Origin: Streptomyces vinaceus
Lineage (GTDB): Bacteria; Actinomycetota; Actinomycetes; Streptomycetales; Streptomycetaceae
Length of the DNA: 64,000 nucleotides
NCBI RefSeq assembly: GCF_008704935.1
Contig: NZ_CP023692.1
Coordinates: forward strand, 2,551,001 to 2,615,000
Direction: 5' to 3'
In this document: positions 51,865 through 60,246 of the stretch, one piece after another
How positions within the stretch are numbered: position 1 is the first letter of the stretch
Layout of the letters: every line of letters starts with the position of its first letter
The notes under the pieces: generated by a model
The model's input: the letters and a program-made list of their open reading frames with translations, nothing else
Databases searched by the model: none
What the model was told of the DNA's origin: nothing
Translations under genes and position numbers: made by a program

Positions 51865-53442
51865 TCAGGCCGCGTCCTCGCGGTACGCCGCAGCCTCCTC
51901 CAGGTCCAGTCTGCGCAGCAGGCTGCGGAGCATTTCGTCGTCGATGCGGCGCTGGTCCCGCAGGGTCACGAAGACCTCCCGCTCGGAGGCGATCATCTCC
52001 CCCGCCAGGCGCCGGTAGACGTCGTCCGCCGATTCGCCGGTGACCGCGTTGACCTCCCCCAGCCGCTCCCACACCGCGTTGCGCCGCCGCTCCATGACCG
52101 TGCGCAGCCGCTCGGCCAGCGGCGGCGGCAGCGCGTTCTCCGGCTCCGCCAGCAGCTCCGCGAGCCGTTCCTCCGCCGCGCGCGAGGCCTCGCTCTGGGC
52201 CTGGGCCTCCGCCAGCGTCTCCGCCTGGGCGTCCCGCTGCGGCAGCCGCAGCAGCCGGATCAGCGGCGGCAGGGTCAGCCCCTGCACCACCAGCGTGCCG
52301 ATCACCGTCGTGAAGGTCAGGAAGAGGATCAGGTTGCGGTGCGGCACGCTGATCGGCACCGAGAACGCGATGGCCAGCGAGACCACCCCCCGCATCCCGG
52401 CCCAGCCCACGATCACCGGCGACTTCCAGTCGGTGTCCGGTTCCCGCTCCCGGATCCGCTTCGAGAGCCGTGGCAGGAACGTGGCCGGGAACACCCACAC
52501 GAAGCGGGCCACCACCACCGCGACGAACACCACCAGCGCGTAGGTGGCCGCGTGCCAGCCCTCGTACTCGCCGAGCCCCTTCAGCACGACCGGCAGCTGG
52601 AGGCCGATCAGCGCGAAGACCACCGACTCCAGGATGAAGGCGATCATCCGCCACACCGCCTCCTCCTGGAGCCGGGTCGCGAAGTCGACCTGCCAGTTCC
52701 GGTGTCCCAGGTACAGGGCGACCACGACCACCGCGAGCACGCCCGAGGCGTGCACCCGCTCGGCCGCCGCGTACGCCACGAAGGGGATCAGCAGCGACAG
52801 CGTGTTCTGCAGCAGCGGCTCCCGCAGCCGCTTGCGCAGGTGGTGGATCGGCACCATCAGCACCAGGCCCACGCCCACGCCGCCCACCGAGGCCAGCAGG
52901 AACTCCGCGATGCCGCCCGCCCAGCCGGCGCTCACCCCGACCGCCGCCGCCAGCGCCACCTTGTACGCGGTGATCGCGGTGGCGTCGTTCACCAGGGACT
53001 CGCCCTGCAGGATGGTCGTGATCCGGTGCGGCAGCCCCAGCTTCCGGGCGATCGCCGTCGCCGCCACCGCGTCGGGCGGCGCGATCACCGCGCCCAGCAC
53101 CAGCGCCACCGGCAGCGACAGCCCCGGCACCGCCAGGTACGCCACGTATCCGACGGCGACCGTCGCGAAGAGCACGTACCCGACCGACAGCATCGCCACG
53201 GGCCGGATGTTCGCGCGCAGGTCCAGGTAGGAGCTGTCGACCGCGGCGGTGTACAGCAGCGGCGGGAGCAGCAGCGGCAGCACGATGTGCGGGTCGAGGG
53301 CGTACGAGGGCACGCCCGGGACGTACGAGGCGATCAGACCGGCGGCGACCAGCAGCAGGGGCGCGGACACCCGGGTCCAGCGGGCCGCCCCGGCCACGAT
53401 CGCGCTGCCGGCCACCAGCGCCACCAGCGGCAATACCTCCAT
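51865..53442 (-). CDS. Na+/H+ antiporter, CPA1 family (NhaP/YjcE-like)
   Basis: A 525-residue cation-proton antiporter. About twelve membrane helices fill 1-400; the ion-site motif is GAVIAPPDAVAATAI with a second conserved segment SLVNDATAIT, and GWAGMRGVVSLAIA is the typical Arg-containing helix. The C-terminal cytoplasmic tail (about 420-525) is a charged, helical regulatory extension (RLRTVMERRRNAVWERLGEV). ATG at 53440-53442 with a GGGTGG-type site; upstream in-frame codons are non-coding. It is divergent from the UBP zinc-finger gene. This combination with a UBP zinc-finger protein is often seen in actinobacteria and may signal a functional link. Confidence 0.92.
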   Translation of the reverse strand: MEVLPLVALVAGSAIVAGAARWTRVSAPLLLVAAGLIASYVPGVPSYALDPHIVLPLLLPPLLYTAAVDSSYLDLRANIRPVAMLSVGYVLFATVAVGYVAYLAVPGLSLPVALVLGAVIAPPDAVAATAIARKLGLPHRITTILQGESLVNDATAITAYKVALAAAVGVSAGWAGGIAEFLLASVGGVGVGLVLMVPIHHLRKRLREPLLQNTLSLLIPFVAYAAAERVHASGVLAVVVVALYLGHRNWQVDFATRLQEEAVWRMIAFILESVVFALIGLQLPVVLKGLGEYEGWHAATYALVVFVAVVVARFVWVFPATFLPRLSKRIREREPDTDWKSPVIVGWAGMRGVVSLAIAFSVPISVPHRNLILFLTFTTVIGTLVVQGLTLPPLIRLLRLPQRDAQAETLAEAQAQSEASRAAEERLAELLAEPENALPPPLAERLRTVMERRRNAVWERLGEVNAVTGESADDVYRRLAGEMIASEREVFVTLRDQRRIDDEMLRSLLRRLDLEEAAAYREDAA

Positions 53443-53518
53443 CGAAGATCCACCCTCGCTCGTCGTGGCTGATCGCCATATCGTCCTGCGGCGCCCGTAC
53501 GTCAGTACGCTGGCCATC

Positions 53519-53779
53519 ATGAGCGAGTGTTCCCACGTTGCCGAACTGCCGCGCCCCGAGCCCGTCCCGTCTGCCCTGACATGCTCTGAATGTCTTGCCC
53601 TCGGCAGCCATCCGGTGCAGTTGCGCATGTGCCTGGAGTGCGGGTACGTGGCATGCTGCGATTCTTCGCCGCACCGGCACGCCACCGCGCACCACCACAG
53701 CACAGGCCATCCGGTCATGCGGAGCTTCGAGCCGGGCGAGACCTGGCGGTGGTGTTATGTCGACGGTTCGATCGTCTGA
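53519..53779 (+). CDS. UBP-type (ZnF_UBP) zinc-finger protein
   Basis: An 86-residue stand-alone UBP zinc finger: CSECLALGSHPVQLRMCLEC, CGYVACCD, and the His cluster HRHATAHHHSTGHPVMRS followed by WRWCYVDG. In eukaryotes this fold binds the ubiquitin C-terminus; in bacteria without ubiquitin the ligand is unknown, though partnership with antiporters is commonly observed. ATG at 53519; the site upstream is weak. Divergent from the antiporter (76 bp). Confidence 0.9.
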   Translation: MSECSHVAELPRPEPVPSALTCSECLALGSHPVQLRMCLECGYVACCDSSPHRHATAHHHSTGHPVMRSFEPGETWRWCYVDGSIV

Positions 53780-53983
53780 GGCGGGGTAGGTCAACCCTCC
53801 GCCGGTTCCCCCGATTTGGGCCCGCAGACCCCTAGCCACTGTGCGTACCCGAGGGCATACCATCAGTCACTGGCCGTAGGCGGGGGTGCCTGAAACGGGT
53901 GCCATGAGGGGTGCCGCGACACGATCGCCCGGATCGCGATAGCGTCACCGGCGAACAGAGCTCGTACCACCTTGGAGGTGAGG

Positions 53984-54397
53984 GTGTCCCAGATCGCAGG
54001 CGAGCCCGGGACCCAGGACTTCGTGGAAGTCCGGCTGCCCGCTGCGGGTGCCTACCTGTCGGTGCTGCGAACGGCCACGGCCGGCCTCGCGGCACGTTTG
54101 GACTTCACCCTCGACGAGATCGAGGACCTCCGCATCGCGGTGGACGAGGCCTGCGCGATCCTGCTCCAACAGGCCGTGCCGGGTTCCGTCCTCAGCTGCG
54201 TGTTCCGGTTGGTCGACGACTCGCTGGAGGTGACGGTCTCCGCACCGACCACGGACGGACGTGCGCCCGAGCGCGACACGTTCGCCTGGACCGTCCTGTC
54301 GGCGCTGGCCGGCAAGGTCGAGTCCACGGTCGAGGAGGACCGGACGGTGAGCATCAGCCTCTACAAACAGCGCGGCGCGGGTCCAGGCCCGGCGTGA
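53984..54397 (+). CDS. prsH: Anti-sigma factor of the RsbW type, cognate to SigH
   Basis: A 137-residue GHKL-fold protein. It begins MSQIAGEPGTQDFVEVRLPA and has LDEIEDLRIAVDEACAILL at the position of the N-box and DDSLEVTVSAP further on. The Asn normally present in the ATP-binding N-box (DEACxNxV) is not visible: the chain reads DEACAILL. GTG at 53984 is chosen because a perfect GGAGG lies five bases upstream; an earlier TTG would overlap that site. Stop overlaps the sigma gene start (GTGA), typical of the SigH operon (SCO5244-SCO5243 by memory). It should hold SigH in an inactive complex until osmotic or heat stress. Confidence 0.9.
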   Translation: MSQIAGEPGTQDFVEVRLPAAGAYLSVLRTATAGLAARLDFTLDEIEDLRIAVDEACAILLQQAVPGSVLSCVFRLVDDSLEVTVSAPTTDGRAPERDTFAWTVLSALAGKVESTVEEDRTVSISLYKQRGAGPGPA

Positions 54398-55452
54398 GCG
54401 GCGGGGAGATCCCGGTGCGGGGCGGGGATCGGCCCCGGGTACGGCACGAGGTCGACGGCGGCATCCCGGAGCAGCAGCACGCCCGGCCGCACCCGGCTGA
54501 CGCGGATGCGGAAGACGGCTTTTTGGACTCGGCGGAGCGACGGGCGGGCCCTATGAGCGAGAACCAGCACGAAGAACCACACGTTTCACAGCCACCCGGG
54601 GCCGCTGCCACGGCCCCGGACACGGAACCGGAACCGGTGGGGGCACAGGTGGAGGCGGGGCCGCCGCTGCTGCCGGTGCCCCCGGTGCTGCCCGATCCGC
54701 GCGACCGCAGCGGCGCGCGGGCCCTGTTCATCGAGCTGCGGGCGCTGCCCGACGGCTCGGTGGAGAAGGCGGAGCTGCGCAACCGGCTCGTCCGGATGCA
54801 CCTGCCGCTGGTCGAGCACCTCGCCCGGCGGTTCCGCAACCGCGGTGAGCCGCTGGACGACCTGACCCAGGTCGCCACCATCGGCCTGATCAAGTCGGTG
54901 GACCGGTTCGACCCGGACCGCGGGGTCGAGTTCTCCACGTACGCGACGCCCACCGTCGTCGGCGAGATCAAGCGGCACTTCCGCGACAAGGGCTGGGCCG
55001 TGCGCGTGCCGCGGCGCCTGCAGGAGCTGCGGCTCTCGCTGACCACGGCCACCGCCGAGCTCTCCCAGCAGCACGGCCGCTCCCCCACCGTCCACGAACT
55101 CGCGGAACGGCTCGGGATCTCCGAGGAGGAGGTGCTGGAGGGGCTGGAATCGGCCAATGCCTACAGCACGCTCTCCCTCGACGTCCCCGACACCGACGAC
55201 GAGTCGCCGGCGGTGGCGGACACCCTGGGCGCGGAGGACGAGGCCCTGGAGGGGGTCGAGTACCGCGAGTCGCTCAAGCCGCTCCTGGAGGGACTGCCCC
55301 CGCGGGAGAAGCGGATCCTGCTGCTGCGGTTCTTCGGCAACATGACCCAGTCGCAGATCGCGCAGGAGGTCGGCATCTCACAGATGCACGTCTCGCGCCT
55401 GCTGGCCCGCACCCTGGCCCAGCTGCGCGAGAAGCTCCTCGTGGAGGAGTAG
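54394..55452 (+). CDS. sigH: SigB/SigF-family stress sigma factor SigH
   Basis: A 352-residue (GTG 54394) or 299-residue (ATG 54553) sigma factor. Region 2: LFIELRAL ... LVRMHLPLVEHLARRFRNRGEPLDDLTQ ... GLIKSVDRFDPDRGVEFSTYA; region 3: VRVPRRLQELRLSL and ELAERLGISEEEV; region 4: LPPREKRILLLRFFGNMTQSQIAQEVGISQMHVSRLL. The segment between the two starts is charged and poorly conserved in appearance; S. coelicolor SigH is known to exist in several N-terminal forms. The upstream GTG is coupled to the anti-sigma stop. It governs osmotic stress and development in Streptomyces. Confidence 0.93.
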   Translation: MSGGEIPVRGGDRPRVRHEVDGGIPEQQHARPHPADADAEDGFLDSAERRAGPMSENQHEEPHVSQPPGAAATAPDTEPEPVGAQVEAGPPLLPVPPVLPDPRDRSGARALFIELRALPDGSVEKAELRNRLVRMHLPLVEHLARRFRNRGEPLDDLTQVATIGLIKSVDRFDPDRGVEFSTYATPTVVGEIKRHFRDKGWAVRVPRRLQELRLSLTTATAELSQQHGRSPTVHELAERLGISEEEVLEGLESANAYSTLSLDVPDTDDESPAVADTLGAEDEALEGVEYRESLKPLLEGLPPREKRILLLRFFGNMTQSQIAQEVGISQMHVSRLLARTLAQLREKLLVEE

Positions 55453-55479
55453 GGAGACCGCCGCGGACAGCGGTACGGG

Positions 55480-55917
55480 CTATCGGGTCTGCTCGCCGGG
55501 CCCGATCCCCAGCGCCTCGGTCGCCGTCGGGTTCACCAGCAGGGCCGCGACGGCCACCGCGGCCACGGCCAGCGCCACGGCGGCGGCGACCATCGCCCCG
55601 CCCGTGGAGTACAGGGTCCACGCCACCGGCAGCGCCATCAGCTGGGTGATCAGCGCGGGCCCGCGGCTCCAGCGGCGGCCCAGCCGCAGCCCCCGGGCCG
55701 CGGCCAGCGGCAGCGCCGCGAGCACCAGCAGGGTGATCCCGCCGGTCTCGGCCTGCTGCGGGGAGTCGGCGTCGCCGGCGATGCCCACGAACAGCAGGTA
55801 CGCGCCGAGGCCGGCCAGCGCCAGGCCCTCCAGCGCGGTCAGCGCGGCGGCGGCGGTCAGCCGCCTGGGCAGCGGGGCGGTCGGCTGGGCCGGGGCGGGG
55901 GTGGGCTTCGTACTCAC
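55480..55917 (-). CDS. Small four-helix membrane protein of unknown function
   Basis: A 145-residue integral membrane protein. A Pro/Thr-rich N-terminus (STKPTPAPAQPTAPLPRRL) precedes four predicted helices (LEGLALAGLGAYLLFVGIA; ITLLVLAALPLAAARGL; LITQLMALPVAWTLYSTGG; a long Ala/Val helix). It ends NPTATEALGIGP. No motif of a known transporter is seen. GTG start at 55917; a longer upstream reading overlapping the diacylglycerol-kinase gene is implausible. Convergent with sigH, divergent from the kinase-like gene. Confidence 0.78.
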   Translation of the reverse strand: MSTKPTPAPAQPTAPLPRRLTAAAALTALEGLALAGLGAYLLFVGIAGDADSPQQAETGGITLLVLAALPLAAARGLRLGRRWSRGPALITQLMALPVAWTLYSTGGAMVAAAVALAVAAVAVAALLVNPTATEALGIGPGEQTR

Positions 55918-56001
55918 CCCAGCAGGGTAGCCGCGCCCGCGCGGCCCGGTACGGGACGGGCAGTATGGGCGGCCCCCGTACGGGTCGGTAGGCTGGCGGT
56001 C

Positions 56002-56967
56002 ATGCGTGCACTTCTCGTGGCCAATCCAGCAGCAACGACCACCAGTGCGCGCACGCGCGACGTCCTGACCCACGCCCTGGCCAGCGAGATGAAGCTGGAG
56101 GCGGTGACCACCGAGTACCGCGGCCACGCCCGGGACCTGGGCCGCCGGGCCGCCGAGCACGGCATCGACCTCGTCGTGGCGCTCGGCGGCGACGGCACGG
56201 TCAACGAGGTGGTCAACGGACTGCTGCACAACGGTCCGGATCCGGAGCGGCTGCCCCGGCTCGCGGTGGTCCCCGGCGGGTCGACCAATGTGTTCGCCCG
56301 CGCGCTCGGACTGCCGAACGACGCCGTCGAGGCGACCGGCGCGCTGCTCGACGCGCTGCGCGAGCAGCGCGAGCGGACGGTGGGGCTGGGGCTGGCGGCC
56401 GGCACCCCGGGCACGGAGGACGAGTCGGTTCCGGCGCGCTGGTTCACCTTCTGCGCGGGCTTCGGTTTCGACGCCGGGGTGGTGGGCCGGGTCGAGCAGC
56501 AGCGGGAACGCGGCAAGCGTTCGACGCACGCCCTGTATGTACGACAGCTGATGCGCCAGTTCTGGGACGAGCCGAACCGGCGCCGCGGCGCGGTGACGCT
56601 GGAGCGTCCCGGCGCGGATCCCGTGACGGACCTGGTGCTGTCGATAGTCTGCAACACCTCGCCCTGGACGTATCTGGGGAATCGCCCGATTTACGCCTCA
56701 CCGGAGGCCTCGTTCGATACTGCGCTTGACGTACTGGCACTCAACCGTTTGTCAACTCCGGCCGTCGCCCGCTACGCCACACAGCTCCTGACCTCGACTC
56801 CTGAGCGGGGCCCGCGCGGCAAGCATGCGGTGTCTCTGCACGATCTGACGGACTTCACCTTGCATTCGAAGGTTCCACTTCCGTTCCAGATGGATGGAGA
56901 CCACCTCGGTCTGCGCACCAGCGTTCGGTTCACAGGCGTACGCCGTGCACTGCGTGTGATTGTGTGA
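56002..56967 (+). CDS. Diacylglycerol kinase family lipid kinase (DagK_cat)
   Basis: A 321-residue cytosolic lipid kinase. The nucleotide motif VALGGDGTVNEVVNGLL is at about 59-75, PGGSTNVFARALGLP follows, and the family C-terminal half has CAGFGFDAGVV, YLGNRPIYASPEASFD and PFQMDGDHLG. It probably phosphorylates diacylglycerol or a related lipid for phosphatidic-acid recycling. ATG at 56002. Its stop codon is inside a hairpin, and wblE follows after 320 bp. Confidence 0.92.
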   Translation: MRALLVANPAATTTSARTRDVLTHALASEMKLEAVTTEYRGHARDLGRRAAEHGIDLVVALGGDGTVNEVVNGLLHNGPDPERLPRLAVVPGGSTNVFARALGLPNDAVEATGALLDALREQRERTVGLGLAAGTPGTEDESVPARWFTFCAGFGFDAGVVGRVEQQRERGKRSTHALYVRQLMRQFWDEPNRRRGAVTLERPGADPVTDLVLSIVCNTSPWTYLGNRPIYASPEASFDTALDVLALNRLSTPAVARYATQLLTSTPERGPRGKHAVSLHDLTDFTLHSKVPLPFQMDGDHLGLRTSVRFTGVRRALRVIV

Positions 56968-56994
56968 GTGGAAGGGCCAAAAGTCCTTTCACTC
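56966..56994 (+). terminator. Hairpin at the end of the lipid kinase gene
   Basis: Ten-bp stem GAGTGGAAGG/CCTTTCACTC with one G-T pair and a 9-base loop, overlapping the stop codon. Confidence 0.65.
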
Positions 56995-57289
56995 GAACGT
57001 TTACACGCCGGTCCACCCTCACGATGTAGGGCTGTGACCTAGTAGACACCGACGAATCAAAAAAAACTTTCCGGAAGGGGTTGTATCCCCGTCCGAGGTT
57101 TGCGAATCTCTTCATGGCGATCGGGACAGCCCGCAGAACCCGGCACCCACACAGGCCGCCAGAACCCCTCCACGAGTCCCTGACGGACCTTCCAGGAAAC
57201 TGGGCGGTCGCCCTTCCCTCACGGGGGGATTCGTGAAAGCGTTCACATTCACAAGCAACCTGCCCGCAATACAAGGAGATGGAGCAGCC
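56995..57289 (+). promoter_or_regulatory. AT-rich promoter/leader region of wblE
   Basis: The region is unusually AT-rich for this genome around 57055-57075 (a run of eight A), consistent with a strong promoter, and the leader to the ATG is long. No consensus -35/-10 pair could be fixed with certainty. No small gene is supported. Confidence 0.5.
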
Positions 57290-57547
57290 ATGGACTGGCG
57301 TCACAACGCCGTTTGCCGCGAGGAAGACCCGGAACTCTTCTTCCCCATCGGCAACACCGGTCCTGCGCTGCTGCAGATCGAGGAAGCCAAGGCCGTCTGC
57401 CGCCGCTGCCCCGTCATGGAGCAGTGCCTGCAGTGGGCGCTCGAGTCCGGTCAGGACTCCGGCGTCTGGGGCGGTCTCAGCGAGGACGAGCGCCGCGCGA
57501 TGAAGCGCCGCGCCGCTCGCAATCGGGCGCGCAACGCCACCGCCTGA
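57290..57547 (+). CDS. wblE: WhiB-like iron-sulfur transcription factor WblE
   Basis: An 85-residue WhiB protein. Four cluster cysteines: Cys9, Cys37, Cys40, Cys46 (AVCRRCPVMEQC), the turn motif GVWGGLSEDERR and a basic tail MKRRAARNRARNATA for DNA contact. WhiB proteins bind a 4Fe-4S cluster and interact with the housekeeping sigma factor. Length and context between the lipid kinase and the PdtaS-like kinase match wblE (SCO5240, by memory). ATG at 57290 has AGGAG and GGAG upstream. A strong terminator follows. Confidence 0.95.
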   Translation: MDWRHNAVCREEDPELFFPIGNTGPALLQIEEAKAVCRRCPVMEQCLQWALESGQDSGVWGGLSEDERRAMKRRAARNRARNATA

Positions 57548-57613
57548 CATCGACTTTCGAGCCTCGAGCCGCAGCGCGTAGTAACACCACACCAGCGCTC
57601 AGCAACGTGCTCT

Positions 57614-57650
57614 TGAGCCCCGGACCGAGAAGTCTTCGGTCCGGGGCTCA
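57614..57650 (+). terminator. Terminator after wblE
   Basis: Perfect 15-bp stem TGAGCCCCGGACCGA with its complement and a 7-base loop, 67 bp after the stop; may also serve the converging kinase gene. Confidence 0.9.
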
Positions 57651-57706
57651 GTGCTGTCCGGGGTGGACCGCTGCGGCTTGCGTCACGCTGGGTGACCGAA
57701 CGATCG

Positions 57707-59176
57707 TTACTTCTGCGGGCTGGCCGGGATGTCGAGGACGACCTTGGTGCCGCGCGGTTCGGCCCGGAGCATGTCGAACGTGCCGCCGAGCTCACCCTCG
57801 ACCAGGGTCCGGACGATCTGGAGTCCGAGGTTCCCGGCGCGCTGCGGGTCGAAGCCCTCGGGCAGACCGGAGCCGTCGTCGAGCACCGTGATCAGCAGCC
57901 GGCCGTCGGCGCGGCCGGAGCCGGTGCGGGTCGCGGAGACCTCGACCCGGCCGCCCTCCCCCTGGGTGAAGGCGTGCTCCAGGGCGTTCTGCAGGATCTC
58001 GGTCAGCACCATCGACAGCGGAGTGGCGACCTCCGCGTCCAGGATCCCGAACCGGCCGGTGCGCCGGCACTCCACCTTGCCGGGCGAGATCTCCGCCACC
58101 ATCGCGATCACGCGGTCGGCGATCTCGTCGAACTCGACGCGCTCGTCCAGGTTCTGAGAGAGCGTCTCGTGCACGATCGCGATCGACCCCACCCGGCGCA
58201 CGGCCTCGTTGAGCGCCTCGCGGCCGCCCTCGGAATCCATCCGGCGGGCCTGCAGCCGCAGGAGGGCCGCCACGGTCTGGAGGTTGTTCTTCACCCGGTG
58301 GTGGATCTCCCGGATGGTCGCGTCCTTGGTGATCAATTCGCGTTCGCGACGGCGCAGTTCCGTGACGTCCCGGCACAGGACGAGGGAGCCGATGCGCACG
58401 CCCTTGGGCTTGAGCGGGATGGCGCGCAGCTGGATGACCCCGCCGTTGCCCTCGACCTCGGTCTCGCGCGGGGCCCAGCCGCTGGCCAGTTTGACGATGG
58501 CCTCGTCCACGGGGCCGCGGGTGGGGGCCAGTTCGGAGGTGGTCGTACCCAGGTGCTGGCCCACGAGGTCGGCGGCGAGGCCGAGCCGGTGGTACGCGGA
58601 CAGCGCGTTCGGGGAGGCGTAGGTGACCACGCCGTCGGCGTCGAGCCGCATCAGGCCGTCGCCGGCGCGCGGCGAGGCGTCCATGTCGACCTGCTGGCCG
58701 GGGAAGGGGAAGGAGCCGGCCGCGATCATCTGGGCCAGGTCGGAGGCGGACTGGAGGTAGGTGAGCTCCAGCCGGCTCGGTGTACGCACAGTGAGCAGGT
58801 TGGTGTTCCGGGCGATCACTCCGAGTACCCGGCCCTCGCGGCGCACCGGGATCGACTCGACGCGCACCGGCACCTCCTCGCGCCACTCCGGGTCCCCCTC
58901 GCGCACGATCCGGCCCTCGTCGAGGGCGGCGTCCAGCAGCGGGCGCCGGCCGCGCGGCACCAAGTGCCCGACCATGTCGTCCTGGTACGAGGTGGGGCCG
59001 GTGTTGGGGCGCATCTGCGCGACCGAGACGTACCGGGTGCCGTCGAGGGTGGGGACCCACAGCACGAGGTCCGCGAAGGAGAGGTCGGAGAGCAGCTGCC
59101 ACTCCGAGACCAGCAGGTGGAGCCACTCCAGGTCGGTTTCACTGAGAGCGGTGTGCTGGCGTACGAGGTCGTTCAT
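57707..59176 (-). CDS. PdtaS-like cytoplasmic sensor histidine kinase (GAF-PAS-HisKA_2)
   Basis: A 489-residue soluble kinase. The N-terminal GAF-like histidine-kinase sensor domain (about 1-150) has DLSFADLVLWVPT and YVSVAQMRPNTGPT; a PAS domain (about 170-290) has LMRLDADGVVTYASPNALSAY. HisKA_2 has phosphoacceptor His in EIHHRVKNNLQTVAALLRLQ, and HATPase_c has EILQNALEHAF, LDDGSGLPEGF, GNLGLQIV. No membrane segment. It corresponds to SCO5239 by gene order (memory). ATG at 59176 has no Shine-Dalgarno, so it may be leaderless or use the GTG nine bases earlier. The cognate regulator, expected to be an ANTAR protein, is not in the window. Confidence 0.9.
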   Translation of the reverse strand: MNDLVRQHTALSETDLEWLHLLVSEWQLLSDLSFADLVLWVPTLDGTRYVSVAQMRPNTGPTSYQDDMVGHLVPRGRRPLLDAALDEGRIVREGDPEWREEVPVRVESIPVRREGRVLGVIARNTNLLTVRTPSRLELTYLQSASDLAQMIAAGSFPFPGQQVDMDASPRAGDGLMRLDADGVVTYASPNALSAYHRLGLAADLVGQHLGTTTSELAPTRGPVDEAIVKLASGWAPRETEVEGNGGVIQLRAIPLKPKGVRIGSLVLCRDVTELRRRERELITKDATIREIHHRVKNNLQTVAALLRLQARRMDSEGGREALNEAVRRVGSIAIVHETLSQNLDERVEFDEIADRVIAMVAEISPGKVECRRTGRFGILDAEVATPLSMVLTEILQNALEHAFTQGEGGRVEVSATRTGSGRADGRLLITVLDDGSGLPEGFDPQRAGNLGLQIVRTLVEGELGGTFDMLRAEPRGTKVVLDIPASPQK

Positions 59177-59321
59177 GGAGGGCACGGGCCGAGCGTACCC
59201 CGGGTATGGGCCATGACTTTCCCCACGGCTACTACTCAGGAGTATCCAGGAGGCACTCGGGCCGCGTACTGTTGGATGAAGTGACGGGATCGTAGAGCCC
59301 GCCATTGGATGGACAGAACAG

Positions 59322-59337
59322 ATTGGTCTAGTCCACA
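59322..59337 (+). promoter_or_regulatory. DasR-responsive element overlapping the small-RNA promoter
   Basis: ATTGGTCTAGTCCACA matches the dre palindrome core TGGTCTAGACCA except for T in place of A in the right half. It overlaps the -35 hexamer TTGGTC (59323-59328), and a -10 TATGCT lies at 59345-59350 with a 16-bp spacer. Confidence 0.75.
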
Positions 59338-59356
59338 ATTGCCTTATGCTTCCGCC

Positions 59357-59515
59357 CTCCCCGCACAGGAGGACGGATCGAGGTAAGCCGCGCGCTCTGC
59401 CCTGACCGCGCAGGCACCTCCCACCGGCCGCCGGGAACCGCACACCCGCCGGCCGTAAGTACTCCGGGCTACGGTGCCGGACGGGTTGAGGGTCCCGACC
59501 CGGCACCGTGGCCCA
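59357..59515 (+). ncRNA. Small regulatory RNA, probable scr5239 homologue
   Basis: A + strand transcript predicted from the promoter at 59323-59350 (start about 59357) to a strong hairpin at 59468-59512. The predicted length is about 159 nt, equal to the 159-nt length I recall for scr5239 of S. coelicolor, which lies next to SCO5239, the same neighbour kinase as here. scr5239 represses agarase and methionine synthase metE and its expression has been linked to DasR (from memory). No protein gene lies on this strand. Start and identity are inferred. Confidence 0.72.
59468..59512. terminator. Terminator of the small RNA (also downstream of the TetR gene)
   Basis: Stem with a perfect 10-bp core ACGGTGCCGG/CCGGCACCGT, extended by three pairs, with an inner GGG/CCC pairing in the loop. 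It can end the + strand sRNA and, read in reverse, the minus-strand TetR gene. Confidence 0.85.
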
Positions 59516-59567
59516 GAGGAATCCGGGTCTCGCGGCGCGATTCCAGTGGCCCTTTCCCTTACCGCGG

Positions 59568-60161
59568 CTACCGCGGCCAGGCCCCCATCGCCAGTTCCGC
59601 CACCGCTTCCAGTTCTTCCCGGCTCGCGCCGTCGCGCGACTGCTGGGACATCCCGACCAGCACCGCCAGCGCGTAGCGGGCCAGCGCGTGCGCATCCGTA
59701 CCGGCGGGCAGGACTCCGGCGGCCACGTCGGCCCGGATCCGGCGCTCGAACATCTCCAGGTTGGCGTCACGGCGCTCGCGCAGGGCCTGCGCGACCTCCT
59801 GCGAGGTGGTGTTGACGGCCGCGCTGATCACCAGGCAGCCCGGCGGATGGGCCGGGTCGGTGTAGATCCCGGCCGCCTCGCGCAGGACGCGCCGCAGCCC
59901 CTCACCGGCGGTGGGCTCCTCCGCCAGGGCGGCGCGCGCGAAATCGGTGTACCGGCCGCCGTAGACCGCCACGACCTCGTCGAAGAGCTTGCGCTTGTCG
60001 CCGAAGGCCGCGTACAGGCTGGGCGCGCCGATGCCGAGCGAGGCGGTCAGGTCGGAGATCGAGGTCGCCTCGTAGCCGCGCTCCCAGAACGCCAGCATGG
60101 CCTTGTCGAGGGCGGCGTCGCGGTCGAAGGAGCGGGGCCTGCCGCGCTGTCCGGTCACCAT
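59568..60161 (-). CDS. TetR/AcrR-family regulator divergent from an SDR gene
   Basis: A 197-residue repressor. The DNA-binding helices are DAALDKAMLAFWERGYEATSISDLTASLGIGAPSLYAAFGDK (about 13-54), followed by a C-terminal domain of the TetR_C-type (GCLVISAAVNTTSQEV). Basic N-terminus GQRGRPRSF. ATG at 60161. Divergent from the SDR gene across 85 bp with repeated TAGCG motifs, the likely operator region. The effector is probably a small carbonyl or quinone compound handled by the SDR, but that is inference. Confidence 0.9.
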   Translation of the reverse strand: MVTGQRGRPRSFDRDAALDKAMLAFWERGYEATSISDLTASLGIGAPSLYAAFGDKRKLFDEVVAVYGGRYTDFARAALAEEPTAGEGLRRVLREAAGIYTDPAHPPGCLVISAAVNTTSQEVAQALRERRDANLEMFERRIRADVAAGVLPAGTDAHALARYALAVLVGMSQQSRDGASREELEAVAELAMGAWPR

Positions 60162-60171
60162 GGGCAGATTC

Positions 60172-60225
60172 TATAGCGGGCGTTACGGAATCTGGTACGG
60201 TCCCTTTCTGTAGCGACCACTAGCG
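60172..60225. promoter_or_regulatory. Operator-like TAGCG repeats between TetR and SDR genes
   Basis: CTATAGCGGGCGTTACGG near 60172-60189 and TGTAGCGACCACTAGCG near 60210-60226 give three TAGCG copies in a short gap, arranged as imperfect inverted and direct repeats. Candidate TetR binding region. Confidence 0.5.
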
Positions 60226-60246
60226 AATGCTGAAGGGGGGCGCGTC

